A model generated the notes under the pieces. It saw only the letters and a list, made by a program, of their open reading frames with translations. It did no database searches and was not told the DNA's origin. Positions 1 to 9,268 of a stretch of DNA of 64,000 bases are shown in pieces; the stretch's first letter is position 1, and each line of letters begins with the position of its first letter. Source of the stretch: Nostoc edaphicum CCNP1411 (GTDB taxonomy: Bacteria; Cyanobacteriota; Cyanobacteriia; Cyanobacteriales; Nostocaceae); assembly GCF_014023275.1 (NCBI RefSeq), contig NZ_CP054698.1, positions 5,417,001 to 5,481,000 of the forward strand. Direction: 5' to 3'. A program made the translations under genes and the position numbers.

Positions 1-345
1 CAATATTGAACCGGAAAAAATATCTCCGACAACCCAGCTACCTGAAACTTGGAGATGTGTACGCACACTCAAGAGTCACTTAGCGGCAGTGAATGCGATC
101 GCAATCAGTCCTGATGGTACTACCTTAATCAGTGGCAGTGATGACAGACAAGTTAATTTGTGGAACTTGAAAACCGGAAAATGGCTTTACACCTTCTCTG
201 GACAAGCAGAAGCAGTTTTATCTGTTGCTATCAGCCCTGATGGAAAGCTGCGATCGCAAAAACTTCGATGCAAGCAATTAATCGAGCTTATAAAGAATTC
301 CAGGAGCATTTAAATGCTCACAAATATATTAATTTTGATAAATAA
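1..345 (+). pseudogene. WD40-repeat protein remnant with out-of-frame J-domain tail (5' end off the window)
   Basis: The frame is open to the left edge and reads through two WD40 blades (SPDGTTLISGSDD...LWNLKTGK, then a second AISPDGK) before going off-motif at about 245 and stopping at 313. In the next frame, from 268 to 345, the peptide MQAINRAYKEFQEH resembles the end of the J domain (DnaJ-like) found in some cyanobacterial WD40 proteins. I infer that a WD40/J-domain gene suffered a deletion or frameshift near 245-268, so the blades are no longer joined to the tail. The N-terminal part is outside the window, so it cannot be excluded that the gene simply ends at 313. Confidence 0.55.
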
Positions 346-471
346 GTTGCCTTACATCCTTTGTTACGACTAGCCGATATAGTGGTGTGAGAATTGCGAT
401 CGCGCGAGACTTAAACAAGCGCCCTCAATTGCAGTCGTTTATGTTAGCGGTTTATTGATACTAGTCAAAAT

Positions 472-1635
472 ATGAATAACAATATTACCATCCTTAACCG
501 ACCTTTAAAACTAGCCTGTGGGGCAGAATTGCCAAATCGGATAGCTAAAGCTGCCATGAACGAACAGTTAGCTGACGATCAAAACAGCCCCACAAAAGAA
601 ATTATCCGCTTGTATAAGCGGTGGGCATTAGGAGGAGCCGGTTTGATGATTACCGGTAATGTCATGATTGCTCGGACAGCTTTGGTTTTACCACGCGATG
701 TTGTAATTGAAGATGAACGGGATCTGCCACTTCTCCAAGAATGGGCAGTTGCAAGCATTGCACAAGGTGGTCATATATGGATGCAGATTAATCATCCAGG
801 ACGGCAATCACCAATTTATTTATCACCACAGCCTGTAGCACCATCATCAATTCCACTACAACTTTCTGAAAAAGAATTCGCTCAACCCAGAGCATTAACT
901 GAAGCAGAAATTAAACATCTAATCGAACGTCACATCTATACAGCAAAAATTGCAAAAAAAGCTGGTTTTACTGGTGTACAAATCCATGCTGCTCATGGAT
1001 ATCTAATTAACCAATTTTTATCGCCGCTTTCTAATCAACGTCATGATGACTGGGGAGGAACACCTGAAAAGCGAATGCGTTTCCTCTTAGAAGTATATCA
1101 AGGAATACGTAATTCTCTTGGTCAAGATTTTCCGATTAGTGTCAAACTCAACTCCGCTGATTTTCAACGAGGTGGTTTTACTGAAGAAGAATCTATTAAT
1201 GTTGTCCAAGTTTTAGAACAAGTTGGTGTTGACTTGATAGAAATCTCCGGTGGAACTTATGAAAAGCTGGCGATGATGGGACAGACAGATATTGCTCAAA
1301 AAGAAAGTACACGCCAACGCGAAGCTTATTTTTTAGAATATGTCCGGAAAGTTCGCTCCTCAATTTCTCTACCAATTATGTTAACTGGTGGTTTTCGTTC
1401 AGCCGATGCTATGGCACAAGCAATTGAGGAAGGAAGCGTAGATGTTATCGGTTTAGCACGACCGCTTGCAATTGCACCAAACTTGCCGATTGAACTTCTG
1501 ACAAATCGAACTAGCGGTATTACGCTACAACCCCAAATAGCACAGACTAATGATCTAGATCAACAAGGAATGCTTGAGATTATTTGGTATACACAACAAA
1601 TTCATCAATTAGCAGCAGAAGACAAGTCAGCATAA
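472..1635 (+). CDS. NADH:flavin oxidoreductase, Old Yellow Enzyme family
   Basis: A 387-residue protein of the OYE/NemA-like family: an FMN-dependent TIM barrel that reduces activated C=C bonds or nitro compounds in the cytoplasm using NAD(P)H. Visible family marks are the N-terminal KLACGAELPNRIAKAAMNE strand, the flavin/substrate segment IHAAHGYLINQFLSPLSNQR with its HAAH motif, the RMRFLLEV segment and the C-terminal phosphate-binding strand VIGLARPLA. Length suits a single-domain OYE without the iron-sulfur extension of 2,4-dienoyl-CoA reductase. No C-terminal NAD domain is seen. The flanking genes are both remnants, so there is no operon context. The physiological substrate cannot be told from sequence. 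Confidence 0.9.
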   Translation: MNNNITILNRPLKLACGAELPNRIAKAAMNEQLADDQNSPTKEIIRLYKRWALGGAGLMITGNVMIARTALVLPRDVVIEDERDLPLLQEWAVASIAQGGHIWMQINHPGRQSPIYLSPQPVAPSSIPLQLSEKEFAQPRALTEAEIKHLIERHIYTAKIAKKAGFTGVQIHAAHGYLINQFLSPLSNQRHDDWGGTPEKRMRFLLEVYQGIRNSLGQDFPISVKLNSADFQRGGFTEEESINVVQVLEQVGVDLIEISGGTYEKLAMMGQTDIAQKESTRQREAYFLEYVRKVRSSISLPIMLTGGFRSADAMAQAIEEGSVDVIGLARPLAIAPNLPIELLTNRTSGITLQPQIAQTNDLDQQGMLEIIWYTQQIHQLAAEDKSA

Positions 1636-2568
1636 AAGTATATACAGTTAAATAAACAACCAACAATATCAGTTTATAGATTAATACAGTTCAGATAAGA
1701 CCAAAACACTTGTAGAGACGGCGATTTATCGCGTCTTGAAAACTCAGTTTCGTGGTAATGACCAAATTCAATCGCCAACTTTCAGAGAGCTAAATCTGAC
1801 TGCTGAACAAGTTTTTAAAGCTGCTTTGGGAGAACAGTAATGAGCATCGCTTCTCTGTTAACTTAATTATCAATGCAATTCAATACACACCACAAACAGG
1901 AAAGGTGACTGATTGCTTATACCGTAGTGACCATTATGCTGTGATTCAGATTCAAAATACTGGTACTGGTATTCCGCAACAGAATCTAACTCGGATTATC
2001 GATCGCTTTCTTAGCATTGGCGATCGTTCTGTTGGCTGGATTTTTTTGAGTGTACTCCCATGAATACCCCATGTCATCTATCAGTAGGGTAATATATTTA
2101 ACTCTTGAGAAGTATTGACATATTAAATTTTTTGAGCATTCATATTGCATATTTTGACAAAAGGTTATAAATTATTAGGTTATAGGGGAATAATATGACT
2201 TCTTCGTGTCAAAAACTAATCTTGCTCAGGTAAATATACTGCAACCAGTTTTAACTTCACACAAACCCTAAACAGCACTGAAGATATGTTTTTGTTTGGT
2301 AAAGCAAAGATTCCGGGCATACAACGGAACAATAAATAATCTAAAAATATATCTTGTGTGACTGTTTTTAGGAATCATGTTACTACTTGTGGTGGAGAAC
2401 AACAACTATAATGCACCAAAAAAGTAATAGATTATCTGCAAACTAACTAACAATAAAGTTGCATAAATCTCAGCATATTTATTCGTTATTAGTTGATGAT
2501 TATTTTGCCAAATTATATTTGCTATTCAAAGAATTGTTTTTGTTATGCTGAGAATAGCAAAATAATAA
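1636..2568 (+). other. Intergenic region with gene debris
   Basis: About 930 bases without an intact gene. It holds a copy of the short palindromic repeat GAGACGGCGATTTATCGCGT (about 1716), a short open stretch (about 1736-1840) ending ELNLTAEQVFKAALGEQ that I cannot assign, and a histidine-kinase remnant listed separately. From 2064 to 2568 it is AT-rich and I see nothing recognisable; the promoter of the invertase gene presumably lies at its right end. Confidence 0.6.
1842..2063 (+). pseudogene. Histidine kinase ATPase-domain remnant
   Basis: The plus frame ending at the TGA at 2061-2063 reads NLIINAIQYTPQTGKV, a good N-box of a HATPase_c domain, followed by IQIQNTGTGIP, a G1-like box (usual D.G.GI, here NTGTGIP), and LTRIIDRF, the F-box region (usual IFDRF). 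There is no upstream dimerisation domain and no downstream G2 box; the sequence runs out after DRSVG. About 70 codons of a roughly 400-residue kinase remain, so this is a remnant and not a gene. Neighbouring DNA shows no other kinase fragment. Confidence 0.7.
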
Positions 2569-4074
2569 ATGAAGACGCATCTACCACAAATTCACAATCC
2601 CAATGGAGTTATTCTGGCGATGCACCTAAACGAATTAGAAACTACTGAAAATTTACAAGAAGTGGAAGAAGCTTGGCTAGCACTAGAAAAATCAATTCTC
2701 TACTATCAGGGACGCCCCGTTGGGACAGTAGCAGCTTATGATGCCTCTGTAGAGGCCCTCAATTACGATCAGTGCTTTGTCCGGGATTTTGTTTCTTCCG
2801 CTCTAATTTTTCTAATCAAAGGTAGAACAGATATTGTTCGTAATTTCTTAGAAGAAACCTTAAAGTTACAGCCTAAAGAAAAGGCATTAGATGCCTATAA
2901 GCCAGGACGAGGATTAATCCCAGCTAGCTTTAAAGTTGTATCAGAAAATGGACAAGAATATTTAGAAGCAGACTTTGGTGAACATGCGATCGCTAGAGTT
3001 ACTCCCGTAGATTCTTGCCTATGGTGGATTATTTTATTGCGTGCTTATATTGTCGCCACAGATGATTTTTCTCTAGCCTATCAACCTGAATTCCAAAATG
3101 GTATCAGGTTAATCATGGAAATCTGCTTGGCAAATCGTTTTGATATGTACCCAACGCTGTTGGTTCCAGATGGTGCTTGTATGATTGACCGTCGTATGGG
3201 CATTTATGGTCATCCTTTAGAACTACAAGTTCTCTTTTACACGGCATTGCGTGCATCTCGTGAACTACTAATTTGTCAAGGTAATTCTGATATTGTTGAA
3301 GCCATTGATAACCGTTTACCTCTTTTATGCGCTCATATTCGCCAGCATTATTGGATAGATATTAATCGCCTGAATGCAATTTATCGCTTCAAAAGTGAAG
3401 AATATGGTAAGGCTGCTGTTAATCTGTTCAATATATATGTAGATTCTGTTCCCTATTATGAATTAGATAAATGGCTGCCGAAAAAAGGTGGTTATCTAGC
3501 AGGTAATGTTGGCCCGTCGCAGCTAGATACTCGCTTCTTTTCACTCGGAAACTTAATGGCAATTATTTCCGACTTAGCCACCGAAGAACAGTCACAAGCG
3601 ATTATGACTCTCATTGAGGAACGATGGGATGATTTGGTGGGAGATATGCCAATGAAAATCTGTTTCCCAGCTTTGGAACATGAAGAATACAGAATTGTAA
3701 CTGGATGTGACCCCAAAAATATCCCCTGGTCGTATCATAATGCTGGTAGTTGGCCAGTTTTAATGTGGATGTTGGCAGCGGCGGCGGTGAAAACTAATAG
3801 AACAAGTCTTGCACAAAAGGCGATTGAAATTGCCCAAGGACGCCTCAGTACAGATGAATGGCCAGAATATTACGATGGGAAGAAAGGGCGACTGATTGGC
3901 AAACAAGCTCGGAAATATCAAACTTGGACAATTACTGGGTTCTTATTGGCAAAAGAACTGATGGCAAACCCCACATATTTACCATTAATCAGCTTTGGTA
4001 AATTACCAGCAGAACAGGTTTCTAGAGCGTGTGAGTTTGAAATTGCCAGCGTAGACCCATATATTCCTCGATAG
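2569..4074 (+). CDS. Alkaline/neutral invertase, glycoside hydrolase family 100
   Basis: Hydrolyses sucrose to glucose and fructose in the cytoplasm; cyanobacterial members (InvA, InvB of Anabaena) control sucrose use, which in heterocyst formers feeds nitrogen fixation. The frame shows the GH100 signatures [15 protein letters not shown] near the N terminus, [14 protein letters not shown] around residue 205 (its Asp is the expected catalytic acid) and [19 protein letters not shown] near residue 430 (its Glu is the expected second catalytic residue). The length of 501 residues is slightly more than the usual 470-485, so the ATG at 2620 ([10 protein letters not shown]) is a real alternative start. 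It stands alone, with rsmB 80 bases downstream. Whether it is InvA or InvB type was not decided. Confidence 0.93.
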   Translation: MKTHLPQIHNPNGVILAMHLNELETTENLQEVEEAWLALEKSILYYQGRPVGTVAAYDASVEALNYDQCFVRDFVSSALIFLIKGRTDIVRNFLEETLKLQPKEKALDAYKPGRGLIPASFKVVSENGQEYLEADFGEHAIARVTPVDSCLWWIILLRAYIVATDDFSLAYQPEFQNGIRLIMEICLANRFDMYPTLLVPDGACMIDRRMGIYGHPLELQVLFYTALRASRELLICQGNSDIVEAIDNRLPLLCAHIRQHYWIDINRLNAIYRFKSEEYGKAAVNLFNIYVDSVPYYELDKWLPKKGGYLAGNVGPSQLDTRFFSLGNLMAIISDLATEEQSQAIMTLIEERWDDLVGDMPMKICFPALEHEEYRIVTGCDPKNIPWSYHNAGSWPVLMWMLAAAAVKTNRTSLAQKAIEIAQGRLSTDEWPEYYDGKKGRLIGKQARKYQTWTITGFLLAKELMANPTYLPLISFGKLPAEQVSRACEFEIASVDPYIPR

Positions 4075-4076
4075 GA

Positions 4077-4097
4077 GAGACGCGATTAATCGCGTCT
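4077..4097. repeat. Short palindromic repeat, GAGACGCGATTAATCGCGTCT type
   Basis: Near-perfect inverted repeat with the HIP1-like core CGCGATTAATCGCG, located right after the invertase stop codon. The same palindrome occurs at about 1716, 19640, 34902, 61861 and 61994 in this window, always between genes. It could act as a transcript-end hairpin. Confidence 0.8.
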
Positions 4098-4153
4098 GTA
4101 CAAGAGTTAGGAGTTAGAATACAAAAGCCTTCTGACTCCTGAATCATATTTCC

Positions 4154-5572
4154 ATGACAAACCCCCGTCAACTAGCTTTTATCGCTCTGCGAGATGTTCA
4201 CAAGGGGGCTTATGCTGATGTTGCCCTAGATAGAGTACTGCAAAAAGTTAATTTGCCTGATAACGATCGCCGCTTGTTGACAGAATTGGTTTATGGGAGT
4301 GTCAGAAGGCAGCGCACTCTTGATACTGTAATCGATCAACTCGCCAAAAAGAAATCTCATCAACAACCGCCAGACCTCCGCACCATCTTACATCTGGGCT
4401 TATACCAGCTGCGCTATCAACAGCGTATTCCCGCCTCAGCTGCTGTTAACACCACCGTCCAACTCGCTAAAGAAAACGGTTTTTCTGGACTAACTGGTTT
4501 TGTCAACGGTCTATTACGCCAGTATTTGAGAAAAGCAGGGGGAGCAGGGGGAGATAGGGGAGTAGGGGGAGAAAATACTTCCTCATCTCCCTTATCCCCC
4601 TCATCTCTCCATACTGATCCGTTACAACTTCCAGAAAACCCAGTAGAACGCTTGGGTATTTTACACAGCTTTCCTGACTGGATGATTCAAGTTTGGTTAG
4701 AACAATTGGATTTTTCCGAGACAGAACAACTGTGTGAATGGATGAACCAATCACCAACAATTGATTTGCGTATCAACCCGCTTTGTACTTCCATCGAGGA
4801 AGTTGAGGCGGCGTTGCAATCTGCTGGCGTTTTGGTCAGACGGATTCCTCATTTACCCCAAGCTTTACGATTGATTGGTAGTGCAGGGTCAATTCAAAAA
4901 CTACCTGGTTTTACAGAGGGTTGGTGGACTGTACAAGATAGTAGCGCCCAATTGGTAAGTCATTTACTCGACCCGCAACCAGGTGAAGTGGTAATTGATG
5001 TTTGTGCTGCACCAGGGGGGAAAACAACCCACATCGCTGAGTTAATGGCAGATAAGGGAAAAATTTGGGCTTGCGATCGCACTTCTTCTCGTCTTCGCAA
5101 ACTCCAAGAAAATTCTCAACGGCTGAATTTACAATCTATTCAAATTTACACTGGCGACAGTCGCCACTTCAACCAATTTCAAAACACCGCAGACCGCGTA
5201 TTACTCGATGCCCCATGTTCTGGTTTGGGAACTATGCACCGTCATGCTGATGCGCGTTGGCGACAGACACCAGAATCGGTCCGAGAACTTTCTGTGCTGC
5301 AAAAAGAATTATTAACACATACATCAACTTTTGTCAAACCTGGTGGTGTACTAGTTTATGCCACCTGTACATTACATCCAGCAGAAAATGAAGAAGTAAT
5401 TTCGGCATTTTTAGCTAAGTCACCTGATTGGCAAATTGAGTCTCCCAGCGGCGTTGAGTTACCTGATTCTGCTCATAGCACGCCTCAAGGTTGGTTTAAA
5501 GTCTGGCCCCATCGACAGGACATGGATGGCTTTTTTATGGTGCGCTTAAGAAAAACCAATAATTCCGAGTGA
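4154..5572 (+). CDS. rsmB: 16S rRNA (cytosine-967-C5)-methyltransferase RsmB
   Basis: Methylates C967 of 16S rRNA using S-adenosylmethionine. Residues 1-130 form the NusB-like RNA-binding domain (NPRQLAFIALRDVHKG, ELVYGSVRRQRTLD), and the C-terminal half is the Rossmann methyltransferase with DVCAAPGGKTTHIAELM (SAM loop), DAPCSGLGTMHRH (PCS motif, Cys needed for product release) and YATCTLHPAENEEV (TCT motif, catalytic Cys). Length 472 is above the usual 430-450. The excess is a Gly/Ser-rich stretch at about residues 131-155, encoded by a G-rich repeat (4535-4605) of the same kind as the intergenic repeats at 6470-6600. It is in frame and the protein is probably functional. Confidence 0.93.
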   Translation: MTNPRQLAFIALRDVHKGAYADVALDRVLQKVNLPDNDRRLLTELVYGSVRRQRTLDTVIDQLAKKKSHQQPPDLRTILHLGLYQLRYQQRIPASAAVNTTVQLAKENGFSGLTGFVNGLLRQYLRKAGGAGGDRGVGGENTSSSPLSPSSLHTDPLQLPENPVERLGILHSFPDWMIQVWLEQLDFSETEQLCEWMNQSPTIDLRINPLCTSIEEVEAALQSAGVLVRRIPHLPQALRLIGSAGSIQKLPGFTEGWWTVQDSSAQLVSHLLDPQPGEVVIDVCAAPGGKTTHIAELMADKGKIWACDRTSSRLRKLQENSQRLNLQSIQIYTGDSRHFNQFQNTADRVLLDAPCSGLGTMHRHADARWRQTPESVRELSVLQKELLTHTSTFVKPGGVLVYATCTLHPAENEEVISAFLAKSPDWQIESPSGVELPDSAHSTPQGWFKVWPHRQDMDGFFMVRLRKTNNSE

Positions 5573-5629
5573 ATACTGTTTGGGATTGTACCATTTGGTG
5601 GAGGCCTGAATCTACCAGAGGAGGCAGCA

Positions 5630-6052
5630 ATGGTTACCCCTTCCAATGTGAAAAACTTAGTTAAAATCCTGATTGGAGCAGCCTGGATTGATGGCAGAAT
5701 CCAGCCAGAAGAACGGCAATATCTCCGCGAAATAGCTCAAGCAAAAGGTTTGGCTAACGACCCAGAAATTAAGCCTTGGCTGTACGAATTAGTTCCTGTA
5801 CAGCCAAAAGAATGCTATGAATGGGTGCGGGAGTATTTAGGCGATCGCCCCAGCCTTGAAGATTGCGAAAATCTGATTGAAGCTATCAGTGGCTTAATTT
5901 ATAGCGATGGCGAAGTAGCCGTTGAAGAAGCCAGACTCCTAACGGAACTGCAAGATATAGCGAAGCCGAATGAGTCTACTCAACCGGCTCACACTACACT
6001 TCTCAAACAAATTCAAAAGCTTTACCGCCGTTGGGTTGAAGTGCAAAACTAA
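5630..6052 (+). CDS. TerB-like (tellurite-resistance TerB family) protein
   Basis: A 140-residue all-helical protein. The segments LVKILIGAAWIDGRIQPEERQ and ISGLIYSDGEVAVEEARLL are the two acidic DGxIxxEE repeats typical of TerB-like domains, which are thought to bind metal and to sit near membranes. A strong ribosome-binding site (GAGGAGG, about 10 bases before the ATG) fixes the start. The gene follows rsmB by 57 bases and is probably co-transcribed. No other ter genes are nearby, so a role in tellurite resistance should not be assumed. Confidence 0.8.
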   Translation: MVTPSNVKNLVKILIGAAWIDGRIQPEERQYLREIAQAKGLANDPEIKPWLYELVPVQPKECYEWVREYLGDRPSLEDCENLIEAISGLIYSDGEVAVEEARLLTELQDIAKPNESTQPAHTTLLKQIQKLYRRWVEVQN

Positions 6053-6079
6053 ATAATAGTCAAAAGTCCATAGTCTAAT

Positions 6080-6126
6080 AATTAATGATTAATGACTAAT
6101 GACTAATGACTAATAACTAATGACTA
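6080..6126. repeat. Tandem TAATGACTAA-type short repeat
   Basis: Runs of the heptamer AATGACT/AATAACT, about six units, in the gap between two convergent genes. The same kind of heptamer runs, with other unit sequences, occur at 47287-47315 and 55262-55297. Confidence 0.75.
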
Positions 6127-6128
6127 AA

Positions 6129-6356
6129 TTATGACTTCGGTTTACCCACACCCGGAGTTTCTTCTTTATCGACTTTAGGCACAAAATCAGGACGCTCTTT
6201 GCTTTCCCAGCCTGCGGGGCGTTTTGAGTTGTACCAAGCTATTGAACCAATGGTTACAGCGGCAATAAAACCAACGACATACACCAAGGTAAAAGCCAAG
6301 GGAAAGTGAGGGGCAGCATCTATCGCTGGTGCTGCCGTTTGCATAAATACATGCAT
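6129..6356 (-). CDS. Psb35-like small membrane protein (photosystem II assembly/CP47-associated)
   Basis: A 75-residue protein with one membrane helix (FTLVYVVGFIAAVTIGSIAWY) followed by a conserved basic/acidic tail (NSKRPAGWESKERPDFVPKV). From memory this matches the family called Psb35 in cyanobacteria, which binds CP47/Hlip-containing photosystem II assembly intermediates. I chose the ATG at 6356 because a GGAG lies 9 bases before it; a longer TTG start at 6371 would include that Shine-Dalgarno sequence. It is convergent with the TerB-like gene. If the family assignment is wrong, it remains a conserved cyanobacterial single-pass protein. Confidence 0.6.
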   Translation of the reverse strand: MHVFMQTAAPAIDAAPHFPLAFTLVYVVGFIAAVTIGSIAWYNSKRPAGWESKERPDFVPKVDKEETPGVGKPKS

Positions 6357-6464
6357 GAGTATATTCTCCAAGGTTAGGTAACAGTACTTAACACACTATA
6401 AAATGAGCGTATCACCTAACATCCCCCTGTAGTTTAGTTTGAGCAACTTCATATTGCAGAGAAA

Positions 6465-6600
6465 AGGGGTGAGGGAGAGAGAGTGGGGAGCAGAGAGCAG
6501 GGAGAAGGGAGCAGGGAGCAGGGAGCAGATAGCAGGGTGAAAAATCCTCTCCTCAGCACCCCGCCCCCCGCCCCTCTGCCTCTTTTCAATGCCCCATGCC
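6465..6600. repeat. G-rich low-complexity repeat (GGGAGCA units) and C-rich counterpart
   Basis: Tandem GGGAGCAGGGAGCA-type units on the plus strand, followed by a C-rich stretch and GCCCCATGCCC. This intergenic filler recurs at 48590-48700 and, remarkably, inside rsmB (4535-4605). No gene is seen. Confidence 0.75.
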
Positions 6601-6613
6601 CACCTTTAATTAA

Positions 6614-8998
6614 TTAGTTAGAAGGTCTAAGTCTATCCCGCCAGGATGGCTGTGATGATGAAGAACCTGAAGAACCAGAACTATTTGCAGGAGAGGAAGA
6701 TCGCCGAGTTCTTCGAGGCGGGGGAGAATCAGATTCTACTCTTCTAGAGCGCCGCCGTGGAGTAGATGATTCTGAGGAAGAGTTACTAGAACTGGATTCT
6801 TCGCTGCGTAGGCGTAGCCCGCCGTAGGCATCGCGCCTTCTCCGTCTTGGGGTATAGTTACTTGGTTGCTGATCTTCTTGAGAATAGCTCCTCCTGCTTC
6901 TACGTCTCCTAGATGATCTGCTGCTGTCAGTACTTTCTCCTGAGTCATCATTAGAGGAGATAGAACGATTTAGGATTTGTTTGGGCTTAATAGACTGGGC
7001 TTTGATAGTACCTTTGCGACCTTCTAATTTGGGTCGTTTGGGAAACTTTTCTACTGGCATCTCCTCTACCGCTTGTTTCATAAATTCGCGCCAGGTGTAA
7101 GCGGCACTACCACTACTGCCATAAGTGGGGCGGTTGTCATCGTTACCTAGCCAAACCCCTGTCACCATCTGGGGAATGTAGCCAATAAACCATAAATCGC
7201 GGGCTTCGTCGGAGGTGCCGGTTTTTCCAGCAACCTGTCTATTACCTAATTGAGCAGCAGCACCAGTTCCCGCTTCTACGACGTTGCGTAGCATCCAAGT
7301 CATGATGGCAGCACTGTCGGCATCAAGGGCCCGTTTAGGCTTGAAATTAGCTGACCAAATCACTTTACCTTGGCGGTTGAGGATGCGGGTAATGCCATGA
7401 GGTTCTGTATGCAAGCCTTGAGTTGCAAAACTGCCATAAGCGCTAGTCAACTCTAACAAATTGACTTCATTTGAGCCAAGAGCTAAGGAGTAGGTGGGCT
7501 TAAGTTCAGATTTTATCCCCATATCATGGGCAAGTTTAATCGTTGGCGTAAATCCCATATCAATCAACACCTTCACCGCAATCACATTAATAGAACTGGT
7601 GAGAGCGTCTCGGATATTCATGGAACCTCGAAACCTTTCGCTATAGTTTTTTGGTTCATAACCATCTACCACAAAGGGCGCATCCTGGTAGCTATCGTAG
7701 GGGCTTTTACCGCTAGCGATCGCAGTAGCATATACAAACCCTTTAAATGTCGATCCTGGCTGCCGTTGTGCCTGAGTAACCCGATTAAACTGGTTTTTAC
7801 CAAAGTCTTTTCCCCCAACCATCGCCTTAATTTCACCATTACGGGGGTCAATGGCCACCATTGATGCTTGCTTAAAGTTCTCCCAGCGTCCTTGATTTCG
7901 TAGTGTTTTGGCAACCGCCTCTTCTGCCACTTTTTGCCAAGTCGGGTTCAGGGTGGTTTCTACTACTAAACCCCCACTCGCTAGGACATCAGAAGAAACA
8001 TACTTCGGTAATTCTTTTTGGATGTAGGTGGTAAAGTAGGGCGATTCTACTTGCACTCGCTTAGGTAAACTACTTTTGAGGGTTAACGACTCCTGAACAG
8101 CTGCCTGCCTTTGCTCTGCTGTAATAATTCCATCTTCTTGCATCCGTAGCAATACCAAGTCGCGCCGCCGTTTTGCCGCTTCTGGATTCTTGTCTGGGGC
8201 GTACAAGCTAGGAGCAGGAGCTAATCCAGCAATCGTTGCCATTTCCGATAAAGAAAGTTGGTCTGGCGATTTACTAAAGTATACCCAAGATGCATCTGCC
8301 ACACCGTAAGCTCCAGCCCCCAAATAAACCAGATTCAGGTAACGCTCTAGAATCTGATCTTTGGTTAATTCTTGCTCCATTTTTTGGGCAAGGCGGACTT
8401 CTTTGAGTTTGCGCCAGATTGTCTGCTCTTGTTTCAAAAAGAGAATCCGCGTTAGCTGTTGGGTGATGGTGCTACCACCTTCAACCACACCTTGCGATCG
8501 CAAATTATTCAAACCTGCTCTGACAATCCCTTGCGGATCAACTCCGTTGTGTTCTTTAAATCTTTTATCTTCTGAAGCGATGAAAGCTTTTTTTAAATTA
8601 TCTGGTATTTGTTCTAGCTTTAGCTGTTCTCTGGTCGCTTCACCTTGTTGTTGTAATATGGTGCCATCGGCAGCTTTGATAGTGAGTGTTTGCTCTCTGA
8701 GTACAGCATTCAACTCGGCCTGATTTGGCAAAGTCTGGTCTATTGAATTAATGCCGTAGATCAAGGCAAATATCCCACCACCTATACCCAAGCCTGCCCA
8801 AAACCATAAGCGACGATAGAGTGGTTTCCCGCCAGTTGCCTGATTGGCCTTCATCCTAGATGGTAAAATTTTCATTTTGCTCAGTAACTGCCTCGCCTGC
8901 GCCAGATGTGCTGGTGGTAAGCTCTCATTTGTTCCTCCTTGTCCAGAGTCACTCAAATTGGTTGGTCTTCGCTTGAACCAGGAGGTAAGCTTCCCCAC
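6614..8998 (-). CDS. Class A penicillin-binding protein (PBP1A family)
   Basis: Bifunctional peptidoglycan synthase: GT51 glycosyltransferase plus penicillin-binding transpeptidase, anchored by one N-terminal helix (about residues 67-88, WFWAGLGIGGGIFALIYGI). GT51 motifs are EDKRFKEHNGVD (catalytic Glu), GGSTITQQLTR and the RKLKEVRLAQKME block. The transpeptidase shows STFK (nucleophile Ser, after RQPG), SSIN and KTGTSDE. The 794-residue length includes a 150-residue C-terminal tail rich in Ser and Arg (SSRSSRRRRSRRS, PRRRRRDAYGG and similar), likely disordered. Within that tail, bases 6800-6835 match the short repeat also found in the Uma2 gene and in eboA. It is divergent from folK. Confidence 0.95.
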   Translation of the reverse strand: MGKLTSWFKRRPTNLSDSGQGGTNESLPPAHLAQARQLLSKMKILPSRMKANQATGGKPLYRRLWFWAGLGIGGGIFALIYGINSIDQTLPNQAELNAVLREQTLTIKAADGTILQQQGEATREQLKLEQIPDNLKKAFIASEDKRFKEHNGVDPQGIVRAGLNNLRSQGVVEGGSTITQQLTRILFLKQEQTIWRKLKEVRLAQKMEQELTKDQILERYLNLVYLGAGAYGVADASWVYFSKSPDQLSLSEMATIAGLAPAPSLYAPDKNPEAAKRRRDLVLLRMQEDGIITAEQRQAAVQESLTLKSSLPKRVQVESPYFTTYIQKELPKYVSSDVLASGGLVVETTLNPTWQKVAEEAVAKTLRNQGRWENFKQASMVAIDPRNGEIKAMVGGKDFGKNQFNRVTQAQRQPGSTFKGFVYATAIASGKSPYDSYQDAPFVVDGYEPKNYSERFRGSMNIRDALTSSINVIAVKVLIDMGFTPTIKLAHDMGIKSELKPTYSLALGSNEVNLLELTSAYGSFATQGLHTEPHGITRILNRQGKVIWSANFKPKRALDADSAAIMTWMLRNVVEAGTGAAAQLGNRQVAGKTGTSDEARDLWFIGYIPQMVTGVWLGNDDNRPTYGSSGSAAYTWREFMKQAVEEMPVEKFPKRPKLEGRKGTIKAQSIKPKQILNRSISSNDDSGESTDSSRSSRRRRSRRSYSQEDQQPSNYTPRRRRRDAYGGLRLRSEESSSSNSSSESSTPRRRSRRVESDSPPPRRTRRSSSPANSSGSSGSSSSQPSWRDRLRPSN

Positions 8999-9268
8999 GT
9001 CAGTTCCTCGCTCAAAGTAGTAACTATATAACCACCATTAATCAACTTTGGGGTTAGCGCACCACCATTGTGTTAGTATAATATCCTATAAATAATTAAC
9101 TAAATTCACCATAAAATAATGTTTTTTAGATTTGGTTAGTTTAGTTTTGTAAAAATGCTGCAATTTTGATAACTATTCTGAATACAAAAGCTATTGGCAT
9201 TTTCTGGAACAAGCGCAGGAAAGTATCCGCAAAAACAGCCAGAAAACGGCTCAATTAAGGAGAGTAGG

